A DNA stretch of 64,000 bases from Pseudomonas sp. dw_612 (GCF_018449725.1 NZ_JAAVVC010000007.1:124001-188000), one strand, 5' to 3'. Positions 1 through 8,688 are shown, counted from the stretch's first letter. Program-made: numbers and translations. The notes: generated from the letters alone by a model not told the origin.

Positions 1-1746
1 TGCGAACAGCGCCTCTACGACGGCCGGGTCCTGGAAATCCGCACCCATCCGCTGCCGACCGGTGGCTTTGTCAACACCTTCACCGACATCACCGAACGCT
101 ATCAGCACGCCGAAGCGCTCAGCGAAAGCGAACGCTGGATTCGCCTGATCACTGACCATGTACCGGCGCTGATCGCCTACCTGAACGCCGATCTGGTCTA
201 CGAATTCACCAACAAAGTCTACGAACAATGGTACTGCTGGCCCAGGGGCGTGATGCTCGGGCAGAGCCTGCGGGAAGTGCACAGCGAGCAGCATTACCTG
301 CGCCTGGAAGCCTACGTCGCCCGGGCTTTGGCCGGGGAGAGCGTGACCTTCGAATTCGCCGAAACCAACATCAACAACCAGGAGCGCTACATGCTGCGCT
401 CCTACGTGCCCAATCGACTGGCCACCGGGGAAGTGGTGGGGATTTTCGTGTTGATCCGCGACATCACCGAACGCCGCCGCACCGCCGAAGCGCTGCACCA
501 GGCCTATCAAAACCTTGAGTTGCGGGTGCGCGAGCGCACGACGGAGCTGACCACCCTCAACGATCAACTGTTGCGCGAAATCGATGAGCGTCGCCGCGCC
601 GAATCACGCCTGCGCGAGGCCAAGCTTGAGGCCGAGCAGGCCAACCTGTCGAAGACCAAGTTTCTCGCCGCTGTCAGCCACGACCTGCTGCAACCGCTCA
701 ACGCCGCGCGGCTGTTTACCAGCGCGTTGCTGGAACGCCGGGAGCCGGTGGCCAACGCGATTCTGGTGCGCAACGTCAGCAATTCTCTGGAAGACGTGGA
801 AAACCTGCTGGGTACTTTGGTGGACATTTCCAAACTCGATGCCGGGGTAATCAAGGCCGATATTGCGCCGTTTGCCCTCAGCGAATTGCTGGAAAACCTC
901 GCCGCCGAATACACCCAAGTGGCCCGCAGCGAAGGGCTTGAACTGCACTTCATCCCGTGTTCGGCGCTGGTGCGCAGCGACATTCAGTTGCTGGCGCGGA
1001 TCCTGCGCAATCTGCTGAGCAACGCGATTCGCTACACCTACAGCGGTCGCGTGGTGCTCGGTTGTCGACGGCATCATCAGCGCTTGTCGATTGAAGTCTG
1101 GGACAGCGGCATGGGCATTGCCGAAAACCGCCTGGAGGAGATTTTCCAGGAGTTCAAACGTGGGGACGTGCAGCGTCCGGATCAGGATCGCGGGTTGGGT
1201 CTGGGGTTGGCGATTGTGGAGAAGATCGCCGGGATCCTCGGGCACCGGATTCACGTGCGCTCGTGGCCGGGCAAGGGCTCGATGTTTTCCGTTGAAGTAC
1301 CGCTCAGCGCCACGGCGCCCAAGGCGTTGCCGAGCCTGCTGATGAGTGAGCCGATGCTTGAACGCCTGCGTGGCGCGCGGGTGTGGGTGTTGGACAACGA
1401 CGCGGCGATTTGTGCGGGGATGCGCACGTTGCTGGAAGGCTGGGGGTGTCTGGTGGTCACGGCGCTGTCGGAGCAGGACCTGGCGCGGCAAGTGGACAAC
1501 TATCACCAGGAAGCCGATTTGCTGATTGCCGACTATCACCTGGACGACGACCAGAACGGCGTCGATGCCGTGGCCCGGATCAACGCCCGGCGTGGCTCAG
1601 CCATCCCGGCGATGATGATCACCGCCAACTACAGCAATGAGCTGAAGTTGCAGATTCGTGAGTTGGGGCACACGTTGATGCATAAACCGGTGCGGCCGAT
1701 GAAGCTCAAGACGGCGATGAGTCATTTGCTCGGCCTGTCCCGATAG
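1..1746 (+). CDS. Hybrid sensor histidine kinase/response regulator, 5' end missing
   Basis: The reading frame is open from base 1, so the N-terminus lies outside the window. The visible part carries PAS-like sensing sequence (ending in two 'DITER' PAC motifs near bases 85-99 and 460-474), a coiled linker, and a HisKA box SHDLLQPLNAARL with the phospho-acceptor His codon at 679-681. An HATPase domain follows (N-box NLLSNAIRYTY, G-boxes DSGMGI and GLGLGLAI), then a receiver domain with probable phospho-Asp at 1531-1533 (IADYHLD). It probably relays phosphate to a partner controlling the PQQ alcohol genes. By position beside a PedR1-like regulator it corresponds to the kinase called PedS1 in P. 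putida, but that name is by synteny. It is a close paralogue of the kinase at 24310-26037. Confidence 0.9.
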   Translation, partial: CEQRLYDGRVLEIRTHPLPTGGFVNTFTDITERYQHAEALSESERWIRLITDHVPALIAYLNADLVYEFTNKVYEQWYCWPRGVMLGQSLREVHSEQHYLRLEAYVARALAGESVTFEFAETNINNQERYMLRSYVPNRLATGEVVGIFVLIRDITERRRTAEALHQAYQNLELRVRERTTELTTLNDQLLREIDERRRAESRLREAKLEAEQANLSKTKFLAAVSHDLLQPLNAARLFTSALLERREPVANAILVRNVSNSLEDVENLLGTLVDISKLDAGVIKADIAPFALSELLENLAAEYTQVARSEGLELHFIPCSALVRSDIQLLARILRNLLSNAIRYTYSGRVVLGCRRHHQRLSIEVWDSGMGIAENRLEEIFQEFKRGDVQRPDQDRGLGLGLAIVEKIAGILGHRIHVRSWPGKGSMFSVEVPLSATAPKALPSLLMSEPMLERLRGARVWVLDNDAAICAGMRTLLEGWGCLVVTALSEQDLARQVDNYHQEADLLIADYHLDDDQNGVDAVARINARRGSAIPAMMITANYSNELKLQIRELGHTLMHKPVRPMKLKTAMSHLLGLSR

Positions 1747-1764
1747 CCTGAGCCGCCCCGAACT

Positions 1765-1897
1765 TGTAGCAGCTGGCGAAGCCTGCGTTCGGCTGCGAAG
1801 CAGTCGTGAGTTCAGACAGCGCGGTAGATCAGGAAGACCGCGGCGTCAGGTTTTACGACTGCTTCGCAGCCGAACGCAGGCTTCGCCAGCTGCTACA
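1765..1897. repeat. Long inverted repeat, TGTAGCAGCTGGCGAAGCC family
   Basis: Two arms of about 45 bases beginning TGTAGCAGCTGGCGAAGCCT face each other between two convergent genes. Related copies occur at 15510-15641 and 28928-29072, and inside 52711-52965. This is a dispersed extragenic palindrome family; in this position the hairpin could also terminate transcription from both sides. Confidence 0.85.
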
Positions 1898-1928
1898 GAG
1901 TGCGCGTCCTGCGTCCAGGGATTGTGCT

Positions 1929-2594
1929 TCAGCGCCGTAAGTAAGACCCGAAATCTATGTCCCCCGCGCTGAGAATCGCCTGCACCCGGTTGTGCACATT
2001 GAGTTTGCGCAAGATCGCCGACACATGCGCCTTGACCGTGGTTTCGGCGATTTCCAGGGTGTAGGCGATCTGTTTGTTCGACTCGCCCTTGGTCATGCGT
2101 TCCAGCACCAGCAACTGCTTGCGGGTCAGGGCCTGGAGCAGTTCCGGCGGGAAGCTCGGGTTGTCGTTCATGCGCCGATGAGTGCCGGGTTTTTGCGTGC
2201 GGATGATGTCCGGCGGCAGGTACACATTGCCGTTGAGAATCTGCTGGATCGCCTCGGTCATTTGCAGGCGCGGCGAGGATTTGGTGATGAAACCCACCGC
2301 GCCATAGGTGATGGCTTGCAGCACGATCTGCTTGTCCTGCTCGGCCGAGACGATCACCACCGGAATGGTCGGCGCCTCGTTGCGCAGGTTGATCAGGCCA
2401 TTGAGGCCGTGCATGCCCGGCATGTTCAGGTCCAACAGGATCAGGTCCAGGTCGTCGTGTTCCTGGGTCAGCAGCAGGGCGCTGTCCAGGTCAGCGGTTT
2501 CCATCACATCGCTGCCGGGAAATCCGTCGCTGATGACGTTATGAATGGCTTCGCGAAACAGCGGGTGATCGTCGGCAATCAGAATTTTGTACAT
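1929..2594 (-). CDS. pedR1: LuxR/NarL-family response regulator (PedR1/AgmR type)
   Basis: The 221-residue protein has an N-terminal receiver domain ([17 protein letters not shown]; acidic pocket DD near residues 8-9, phospho-Asp in [10 protein letters not shown], conserved Lys in FITKSS) and a C-terminal LuxR helix-turn-helix ([22 protein letters not shown]...[16 protein letters not shown]). In Pseudomonas this regulator activates quinoprotein ethanol oxidation and acetate-related genes and is called AgmR, ErbR or PedR1; ErdR is a close paralogue, so the exact name rests on the surrounding ped/exa genes. It lies 57 bases downstream of the CXXCW protein gene on the same strand and is probably co-transcribed with it. 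It faces the hybrid kinase at 1-1746 across an inverted repeat. Confidence 0.9.
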   Translation of the reverse strand: MYKILIADDHPLFREAIHNVISDGFPGSDVMETADLDSALLLTQEHDDLDLILLDLNMPGMHGLNGLINLRNEAPTIPVVIVSAEQDKQIVLQAITYGAVGFITKSSPRLQMTEAIQQILNGNVYLPPDIIRTQKPGTHRRMNDNPSFPPELLQALTRKQLLVLERMTKGESNKQIAYTLEIAETTVKAHVSAILRKLNVHNRVQAILSAGDIDFGSYLRR

Positions 2595-2651
2595 AGCCTT
2601 TCACCTCATTATTGTGTTTTTGGGTGGGGCAACCACACGCAAGTGTTCGGG

Positions 2652-3209
2652 TCAGGGAAAAGGCTCGGGCTGGGCCGGCACCACGGGCAGGTTCGCCGCT
2701 TGCCAGGCATCCAGACCATCGCGATACCAATACACTGACTTATAGCCCATGGCGGCGGCGCGTTTTACCGCGTTCCAGCTCGACCAGCAATCGGAGCGGC
2801 AGTAGAAGACCAGCGGTTGCTGGTGATTGCCGTCGGTGAATGTGTCCAGATTACGCGCAAAGTACGCCTGCCAGTCGGGTGCCAGATCACCGTCACCGGT
2901 ATTGGCCAGCCAGTGGCTGCCGGGCAGGTTCTCGTGGGGCTGGTCTTCGATGAAGCGCCCTTGCAGCCATTGGCGGCGGTAGACGTCGATCAGCACTGGG
3001 CGCGGTGTCTGGTTGAGCAGGGTTTGCAGGGCAGGGGTGTCGAGAATGGTCGCGCCTTGCAGCTGATTCGGCGTCGGGCTGCGGTACAGGCCGATGCGGT
3101 AGCCGTCAGCGGAAAACAGCGGGGTTTCGGCGTGCGCAGTGCTCAGCAACAGGCTGAGCGACAGGGCAGCGAGGCAAGGGCGCAGCAGACGACGTCGGGC
3201 ACGCGGCAT
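2652..3209 (-). CDS. PQQ catabolism-associated CXXCW rhodanese-like exported protein
   Basis: This 185-residue protein starts with an Arg-rich N-terminus and a hydrophobic signal peptide ending near AHAETP, so it is periplasmic. The body is rhodanese-like (VLIDVYRRQW; FYCRSDCWSSWNAVKRAAAMGYKSVYWYRDGLDAW), with the loop containing C-R-S-D-C-W. This is the CXXCW signature of the family 'PQQ-dependent catabolism-associated CXXCW motif protein'. The two Cys residues could serve thiol or persulfide transfer, or redox, near the quinoprotein dehydrogenases or their cytochrome, but no substrate is known. A predicted regulator box lies about 80 bases upstream (3290-3305), so it probably has its own promoter and drives the regulator gene downstream. 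Confidence 0.85.
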   Translation of the reverse strand: MPRARRRLLRPCLAALSLSLLLSTAHAETPLFSADGYRIGLYRSPTPNQLQGATILDTPALQTLLNQTPRPVLIDVYRRQWLQGRFIEDQPHENLPGSHWLANTGDGDLAPDWQAYFARNLDTFTDGNHQQPLVFYCRSDCWSSWNAVKRAAAMGYKSVYWYRDGLDAWQAANLPVVPAQPEPFP

Positions 3210-3289
3210 GGGGGTTCAATCCTTATAGTTATGAACCCATTACATGCCAGGTGCGGTGCGAAGGGAATGCGACGATAGACAGGTAAAGC

Positions 3290-3305
3290 AGTACTAAAGT
3301 AGTAA
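3290..3305. promoter_or_regulatory. Candidate quinoprotein-regulon operator, box 1
   Basis: AGTACTAAAGTAGTAA, with inner dyad TACT-AA-AGTA, lies 80 bases upstream of the CXXCW gene start. It differs at only 2 of 16 positions from box 2 at 7221-7236. Assignment to a particular response regulator (PedR1 or PedR2) is inference. Confidence 0.6.
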
Positions 3306-3344
3306 TTTTGTGCCTGTGCTCAACACAATCCCCCTGTAGGAGCC

Positions 3345-3430
3345 GTAGGAGCTGTCGAGTGCAACGAGGCTGCGATCTTTTGATCTTTAAAAGCAAAGAT
3401 CGCAGCCTCGTTGCACTCGACAGCTCCTAC
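3345..3430. repeat. Inverted repeat, TGTCGAGTGCAACGAGGCTG arms
   Basis: Arms GTAGGAGCTGTCGAGTGCAA... and its complement face each other around a centre near TTTTGATCTTTAAAAGC. It sits between the 3' end of the ABC permease gene and the box-1 promoter. It resembles the GATCTTTTGATC-centred repeats at 26924, 39038 and 52585. Confidence 0.8.
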
Positions 3431-3443
3431 GGGGGGTGTGTGG

Positions 3444-4235
3444 TCAGGTGGTTTTGCGCAGGGCGGCATGCTGCGGGTTGAAGGTGAGCACGGCGAGCAG
3501 CACGAACACCAGCGTCAAGCCCAGGCACACCGCCAGCGCCAGCGGATTGAAGCGTTCGTACAAGGCAAACCGCACCAGTTCTACCGCGTGGGTGAATGGA
3601 TTCAACGCACACAACCAATACAGCCACTCACTCGACTCGCGCATTTTCCACAGCGGGTACAACGCCGAGGACAGGAAAAACAGCGGGAAGATCACGAAAT
3701 TCATCACCCCGGCAAAGTTCTCCAATTGACGGATCGCATTCGACAGCAACAACCCCAGCGCACTCAACATCAACGCCACCAGCAGCAACGCCGGCAACGC
3801 GATCAGCAAACCCATGGCCGGCGGTTGCACGCCGTAGACCCAGGCAATCGCCAGAAAGGCATACACCTGCAACAGCGAGATCAGCGACGTCGCCAGCAAT
3901 TTGCTGCACAGCAGGAAAATCCGGGGCAGGGGACTGGTCAGCAGCACGCGCATGCTGCCCATTTCCCGGTCGTAGACCATCGACAGCGAACCCTGCATGC
4001 CGTTGAACAGCAGGATCATGCAGGCCAGCCCCGGAATGATGTACACCTCATACGGAATGTAGGTGTCGTAGGGCTCGATGATCGCGATGCCCAGCGCCGC
4101 GCGAAACCCGGCGGCGAACACCAGCAGCCACAACAATGGCCGTACCAACGCACTGAGAAACCGCGTGCGCTGCAACACAAAACGCAGCCATTCGCGCAGC
4201 ACGATCCCGCTGAAACACTGCCAATACGCGTTCAT
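3444..4235 (-). CDS. pedC: ABC-2 type permease, PQQ-alcohol system (PedC)
   Basis: The 263-residue integral membrane protein has about six hydrophobic segments and an ABC-2 type layout (periplasmic loop EPYDTYIPYEVYIIPGLACM, motif YDREMGSMRVLLTSPLPR, then four helices). It is the permease of the ABC system attached to quinoprotein alcohol oxidation loci. In P. putida the PedA1A2BC system is needed for growth at low lanthanide supply, so metal (lanthanide) handling is the likely role, although ABC-2 permeases usually export. Its ATG overlaps the TGA of the ATPase gene by four bases, so translation is coupled. Confidence 0.85.
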   Translation of the reverse strand: MNAYWQCFSGIVLREWLRFVLQRTRFLSALVRPLLWLLVFAAGFRAALGIAIIEPYDTYIPYEVYIIPGLACMILLFNGMQGSLSMVYDREMGSMRVLLTSPLPRIFLLCSKLLATSLISLLQVYAFLAIAWVYGVQPPAMGLLIALPALLLVALMLSALGLLLSNAIRQLENFAGVMNFVIFPLFFLSSALYPLWKMRESSEWLYWLCALNPFTHAVELVRFALYERFNPLALAVCLGLTLVFVLLAVLTFNPQHAALRKTT

Positions 4236-4963
4236 CGGGCGGCTCCTGCGGTGGTCAGTCGAGCGAAGGCAGCACCGAGGTTGCCGCCGTGTTCCAGGCT
4301 CAGGGCGTCGGCTTGGCCGCTGGCCACGAGTCGTCCTTGATGAAGGATCAGCAAGTCATCGCTGGCCTGCACTTCGTCGAGCAAGTGCGTGGTCCAGAGC
4401 ACACTGATGCCTTGCTCGCGGCACAGGCTGCGGATGTGTTGATTGAGCGCCAGACGACTGGCCGGGTCGAGGCCGACACTGGCCTCATCCAGCAGCAACA
4501 ATCGCGGTTCGTGCAGCAACGCCCGGGCGATTTCCACCCGGCGCCGGTGGCCGCCATTGAGTTCGCGCACTCGCTCGCGACGGCGTTCGGTCAGGGCCTG
4601 ACGGGCCAGTTCGGCGTCGACCCGCAGGCCGGTCTGGCGTCGGGACATACCGTGTAGCGCGGCGTGGTAGCGCAGGTTCTGCTCGACGCTGAGGTCCAGG
4701 TCCAGCGTGCTTTGCTGGAACACCACACCCAACCGCTTGAGCGCCGGACGCGGGGCATCGCGCAACGAACAGCCGCCGACCCGGATGTCACCGCGTTGCA
4801 CATCGTAGAGCCGGGTCAGCAGGGCAATCAGCGTCGATTTGCCCGCACCGTTCGGCCCCAGCAACGCCGCAAAACGCCCCGACACCAGGCTGAAACTCAC
4901 CTGGCGCAACGCCTCCTTCGCGCCATAAGCGAAGCTCAACTCGCTGACTTCCAGAGCGTTCAT
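4232..4963 (-). CDS. pedB: ABC transporter ATP-binding protein, PQQ-alcohol system (PedB)
   Basis: The 243-residue ATPase shows Walker A GPNGAGKST, Q-loop FQQSTLDLDLSV, signature region LNGGHRRRVEIARALL, Walker B RLLLLDEASVGLD and H-loop TTHLL. The signature reads NGGHR where LSGGQ is usual. The start at 4963 was preferred over an ATG seven codons earlier because it makes a four-base ATGA overlap with the preceding gene, matching the same arrangement at the pedB-pedC junction. It energises the permease encoded downstream. Confidence 0.88.
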   Translation of the reverse strand: MNALEVSELSFAYGAKEALRQVSFSLVSGRFAALLGPNGAGKSTLIALLTRLYDVQRGDIRVGGCSLRDAPRPALKRLGVVFQQSTLDLDLSVEQNLRYHAALHGMSRRQTGLRVDAELARQALTERRRERVRELNGGHRRRVEIARALLHEPRLLLLDEASVGLDPASRLALNQHIRSLCREQGISVLWTTHLLDEVQASDDLLILHQGRLVASGQADALSLEHGGNLGAAFARLTTAGAAR

Positions 4964-5919
4964 GGGGTCACCACCACGCCCCACGGATAGCGCCCGACCT
5001 TGATCGATTTGCTGACCTTGAGGCTGTCGACATCAATCACCGATACGTCGCCGCTGACGCCATTGGTGGCGAGCAATTGCTTCTGGTCCGGGGTGAACGA
5101 CATCTGCCACACGCGCCGGCCGACCAGCAGGTAATCGAGCACTTCGAAGGTCTTGGCGTCCACCACCGCCACATGGTTGGCCGGGCCGAGGGCGACGAAG
5201 CCGTACTTGCCGTCGGCGCTGAGCTTGATTCCCACCGGCTGCACTTTGTCCGGGTGCACGCCTTTGATCTGGAAGTTCACGGTCTTGAGGACCTTGCGCG
5301 TCGCCACGTCAAGAATCGTCACCGTGCCGCCGATTTCCGCCGAGGCCCACAGCTGTGAACCGTCCGGGGAAAACTCGACGAAACGTGGTCGTTGATCCAC
5401 CAGGGTGCTGTCGGCCAGGGTTTGGGTGCTGGTGTCGATCCAGTGCAGCATGTTGGTGGTTTCGCTGGTGTTCACCGCCCATTTGCCATCGGGGCTGACC
5501 GCCATGCCTTCCGGCTCGACGCCGACGTTGATCTGGCTCAGCACCTTGGAGGTTTCGGTGTCGATCACCGTCACCAGCGCATCGTCTTCGTTGGAGACGT
5601 AGAGCCAGCGGTTATTGGGGTGCAGGGCGAATTGCTCGGGGTCTTTGCCGGAGGGCAGCTCCTTGATGATCTTGCGCGTGGCCACGTCCATGACCTGGAC
5701 GCGGTCCGAGTCACTGGCGCAGATGTACAGCAACTTGCTGTCGTGGGACAGCAACAAACCGCGCGGGCGCTGGCCGACGGGCAGGGTGTCGGTGACTTGC
5801 AGGGTCTGCATGTCGATCAGGCTCAGGCTGTTGTCCTTTTCGTTGGAGACCCAGGCAGTGCTGGCCACGGCGTGCCCGGCGGCAAGCAGCAGGGCGCATG
5901 AGAGCAGGGTACGGCGCAT
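4960..5919 (-). CDS. pedA2: PQQ catabolism-associated YVTN beta-propeller protein (PedA2)
   Basis: This 319-residue exported protein has a signal peptide (MRRTLLSCALLLAAGHAVAS) followed by repeated beta-propeller blades of the form VSNEKDNSLSLIDMQTLQV, VSNEDDALVTVIDTET and VVDAKTFEVLDYLLVG. Family members are found only beside quinoprotein alcohol dehydrogenases and their ABC transporter. It is probably a periplasmic partner of PedBC, perhaps binding the transported ligand or metal. It is translationally coupled to pedB and follows pedA1 after a 39-base gap. Confidence 0.85.
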   Translation of the reverse strand: MRRTLLSCALLLAAGHAVASTAWVSNEKDNSLSLIDMQTLQVTDTLPVGQRPRGLLLSHDSKLLYICASDSDRVQVMDVATRKIIKELPSGKDPEQFALHPNNRWLYVSNEDDALVTVIDTETSKVLSQINVGVEPEGMAVSPDGKWAVNTSETTNMLHWIDTSTQTLADSTLVDQRPRFVEFSPDGSQLWASAEIGGTVTILDVATRKVLKTVNFQIKGVHPDKVQPVGIKLSADGKYGFVALGPANHVAVVDAKTFEVLDYLLVGRRVWQMSFTPDQKQLLATNGVSGDVSVIDVDSLKVSKSIKVGRYPWGVVVTP

Positions 5920-5958
5920 GGCGGATTCCTTTTTATTGTGGTTGTGGTGGAAGAGCGA

Positions 5959-7143
5959 TCAGGGAAAACGGCAGCTCACTTCGGGCTTGTCGTAGCCCAG
6001 GCTGTCCATTTCGTTGAACGGGTGCAGGAAACCGTCCTGGGGCGAGGTGCTGACCAGCGCGCGCGGTTGCACGATGGGAATCGGTTGGCGCAACTGGCCG
6101 TTCCACGGGCGATAGCTGAGCTTGCGACCCTTGAAACCGTCCAGCGGCAATTGATCGCTGATCTCCAGCGCGCGGATCGCCATCGGATCGACCTGGCGCA
6201 ATTTACTCACGGCACTGGCGATGCTGCGCACGGCCATCCACGCGGCGAAATCCCGGTCATTCATCCAGCGCCCGGCCATGGCCTCGAAGCGTTTTTGCAG
6301 TTGGGCGGCGCCGTAGGTTTCCACGGTTTTGTGCCAGCCCACCGGGGTCAGGCCCTGGGTGCCGGCGACCGGGCGCGGGTACCAGGTCTGGTAGGGCACG
6401 TATTCGCCGAAGTCGCCGCGTTCGTCTGCCACCAGCACCACATCGTATTCGGCGGTCTGGGTGAACAGCGGCATGTCAGCCTGGGCGCTGCGGCGTTGAT
6501 CGTTGTCGAAGCTCCAGGCTTTCTCCGCCACCAGTTTCAGACCGAAGCGCTTGGCGGCGCGGCGCAGGGCGGCGGCGTAGGCTTGATCGTCCGGGGTCGG
6601 GCCGACAATCAGCAGCGCCCGTTGCCATTTGCGCACCACCAAAAATTGCGCCAACGCATCGGCAAGCATCGCCCTGCTCGGCAAGGTGTGCAGTACGTTC
6701 GGTAAGCAGTCGGTGGTGCGCAGGCTGTCATCCGGGCTGCCGGCGTTGAACAGCAAACTGTCGGTCAGCACCGCGCTGAGGCGGCGCAGGGTTTCCACCG
6801 GCGCATTCACCACAAACAGGCGCAGACCTTGTTCGTGTTGGGCCTTGGCCGCGTCGATCAGTGCATCCGGAGTCTCGGCGCTGGCGCTGACCAGGCTGTA
6901 GCTGTGGTTGAGAAAACGCCCGGTGCTGTTGCTGTCGGTGATCGCCAGTTCGGCGCCGCGCAGCCCGGCATCGATGGGTTCAGGGATGACATTCGACAGC
7001 AGCGGCCCCGGATCGGGGCGATAACCCAGGTAGCCGATCTGCACTTGCAACGGCGCGTCGGCGGCCTGGCTCTGGGTCGCCAGCCCGGCGGCGCAGGCAA
7101 TCGCCAGCAGGTAGATCAAGGCGTAGGGGGCAAGCTGGCGCAT
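5959..7143 (-). CDS. pedA1: ABC-type substrate-binding protein, PQQ-alcohol system (PedA1)
   Basis: The 394-residue protein carries a signal peptide (LIYLLAIACAAGLATQSQAA) and a periplasmic-binding-protein type I fold like branched-chain amino acid receptors (e.g. LFVVNAPVETLRRLS, RALLIVGPTPDDQAYAAAL, AEYDVVLVADERGDFG). The start at 7143 is chosen because GGAG stands 8 bases before the ATG; two earlier in-frame ATGs lack a good site. It heads the four-gene pedA1-A2-B-C unit. The box-2 dyad lies 78 bases upstream, in a promoter region shared with the divergent kinase operon. Confidence 0.85.
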   Translation of the reverse strand: MRQLAPYALIYLLAIACAAGLATQSQAADAPLQVQIGYLGYRPDPGPLLSNVIPEPIDAGLRGAELAITDSNSTGRFLNHSYSLVSASAETPDALIDAAKAQHEQGLRLFVVNAPVETLRRLSAVLTDSLLFNAGSPDDSLRTTDCLPNVLHTLPSRAMLADALAQFLVVRKWQRALLIVGPTPDDQAYAAALRRAAKRFGLKLVAEKAWSFDNDQRRSAQADMPLFTQTAEYDVVLVADERGDFGEYVPYQTWYPRPVAGTQGLTPVGWHKTVETYGAAQLQKRFEAMAGRWMNDRDFAAWMAVRSIASAVSKLRQVDPMAIRALEISDQLPLDGFKGRKLSYRPWNGQLRQPIPIVQPRALVSTSPQDGFLHPFNEMDSLGYDKPEVSCRFP

Positions 7144-7220
7144 AAGGCACTCCATGACGGGTAGCGCCAGCATAGGAAGCCCGGGGGGCAGAGGAAATAT
7201 GCAGAAAGTACCGCTAAGGC

Positions 7221-7236
7221 AGTACCAAGGTAGTAA
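7221..7236. promoter_or_regulatory. Candidate quinoprotein-regulon operator, box 2 (bidirectional)
   Basis: AGTACCAAGGTAGTAA, core TACC-AA-GGTA, lies 78 bases from the pedA1 start on one side and 65 bases from the small ORF start on the other. A partial copy, AAGTACC, precedes it near 7206. It is placed to act on both divergent operons. Confidence 0.6.
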
Positions 7237-7300
7237 CTCATCTCCGGCGGCGCGGTTTTAGCATGGGTTTCAACGGCCATTACTGTGGAGGAGATGGATC

Positions 7301-7423
7301 ATGCGTATTTTCAAGGCGCTGCTCCTGCCATTGCTGCTGATTCTGACCCTGATCGGCGTCGACAAACTGCACGGCCCGCGACCGACGCTGGTGCAGATGT
7401 CGCCCGCGTTGCCGGGGCGCTAG
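7301..7423 (+). CDS. Small membrane protein ORF (40 residues) ahead of pedS2
   Basis: An ATG preceded by a strong GGAGGAG site (bases 7287-7293) opens a 40-codon frame that begins MRIFKALLLPLLLILTLIGV and ends with a Pro-rich tail (PRPTLVQMSPALPGR). The N-terminal half is one hydrophobic helix, signal-like or single-pass. The TAG stop lies two bases before the GTG start of the kinase gene, so it is probably the first gene of this operon and may couple its translation. It is not the missing N-terminus of the kinase, which has its own membrane helices and a different frame. I do not recognise a family. Confidence 0.55.
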   Translation: MRIFKALLLPLLLILTLIGVDKLHGPRPTLVQMSPALPGR

Positions 7424-7425
7424 GC

Positions 7426-8688
7426 GTGTCGGCCCTGTGGCGGATCAACCTGTGGGTCTGCGGCTTTTTCGCCCTGGTGACCCTGGCGTGCATGGCGTTG
7501 CTGGTGCATCAGGCGCTGGCGGATGTGGAACGTGAGCTGCAATCCGCCGAAGCGGTAGTCGAGTACCTGAGCGAAACCGCCGAACGTGACCCGGTCAGCC
7601 TGCAACCGCGGCTGACCCGCAGCTTGCGCCATGTGCGGGTGCGTTGGCTGGAGCCCGGCGAAGCCGCGCGGCTGCCAGTGCAGGATGGCCTCGATGCCTG
7701 GCTCGGGCGATTGCTGTTTGCCGACGCCCGACACAGCGCCCAGGTGCTGGATTTGAAGGACGGTCGGCGGGTGATGATTGCGGTCGATCCTCGGGACGAG
7801 ATCGATGAGGTCTGGGACTCTCTGCAACAAGTGCTGTTCCTGTGTGGGCTGGCACTGCTGGTGAGCCTGTTGACCATCCGCTGGGCCGTGCGTCGGGGCA
7901 TGGGCCTGCTCGACGAATTGCTCCGTGCCTTGCAGCAGGTGTCTGCCGGCCAGCTCAACGTGCGGCTGCGCGGGCAAGGTGTGCCGGAGGCGCGGCAACT
8001 GGCGACGCATTTCAATCGCATGACCGGGGCGCTGGAACAGGCCCGCGCGGACAACACGCAATTGACGCAAACCTTGCTCGCGGTGCAGGAGCAGGAACGC
8101 ACGCATTTGGCGCAGACGCTGCACGATGACCTCGGTCAGTACCTGGCGGGTATTCGTGCGCAAGCCTGTCTGTTGCGACTGGTGGCGGATCAGCCAGATA
8201 CCGTCAAGCGCACGGTGCGCGAGTTGGAACACAACTGCGAACACCTGCAAAAGGGTTTTCGGGCGCTGGTTCACGACTTGTATCCCGTGGTGCTGCAACA
8301 CCTGCCGCTGTCCGAAGCCTTAAGTCTGTTGGTGGAGCAATGGCAGGGCCGACAGGGCATCGATTGCCAGTTGCGGGTCAGTGCGCGGTTGCCGGCGCTG
8401 TCGGGGCCGAGCAAGACCCACCTGTATCGCCTGTTACAGGAGGCTTTGACCAACATTGCCCGGCACGCCGAGGCCAGTCAGGTGCGGGTTCGATTGCAGC
8501 ATCGTGGCGGGCGCGTGCACTTACTGATCCGCGATAACGGTCGCGGTGCCGCGCAGCCGCAGCGGCCGGGCGTCGGGCTGTACTCAATGTTCGAACGTGC
8601 GCGCAGCCTTGGCGGCGAACTGCGGATCATCAGCCACCCCGGCGCCGGTTGGGCGCTGGCCTTGAGCATGCCTTTGGAGGCGTCATGA
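7426..8688 (+). CDS. pedS2: Membrane sensor histidine kinase (PedS2 type)
   Basis: The 420-residue kinase has two membrane helices (INLWVCGFFALVTLACMALLVH and VLFLCGLALLVSLLTI) around a small periplasmic domain, then a HAMP region. A HisKA_3 domain follows with acceptor His at 8122-8124 (QTLHDDLGQYLAG), then an HATPase domain (EALTNIARHA; DNGRG; GVGLYSMFERA). The GTG start at 7426 is inferred because upstream codons in this frame read through the small ORF at 7301-7423. In P. putida the homologous PedS2/PedR2 pair mediates the lanthanide switch between PedE and PedH. Its TGA overlaps the regulator ATG. Confidence 0.85.
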   Translation: MSALWRINLWVCGFFALVTLACMALLVHQALADVERELQSAEAVVEYLSETAERDPVSLQPRLTRSLRHVRVRWLEPGEAARLPVQDGLDAWLGRLLFADARHSAQVLDLKDGRRVMIAVDPRDEIDEVWDSLQQVLFLCGLALLVSLLTIRWAVRRGMGLLDELLRALQQVSAGQLNVRLRGQGVPEARQLATHFNRMTGALEQARADNTQLTQTLLAVQEQERTHLAQTLHDDLGQYLAGIRAQACLLRLVADQPDTVKRTVRELEHNCEHLQKGFRALVHDLYPVVLQHLPLSEALSLLVEQWQGRQGIDCQLRVSARLPALSGPSKTHLYRLLQEALTNIARHAEASQVRVRLQHRGGRVHLLIRDNGRGAAQPQRPGVGLYSMFERARSLGGELRIISHPGAGWALALSMPLEAS

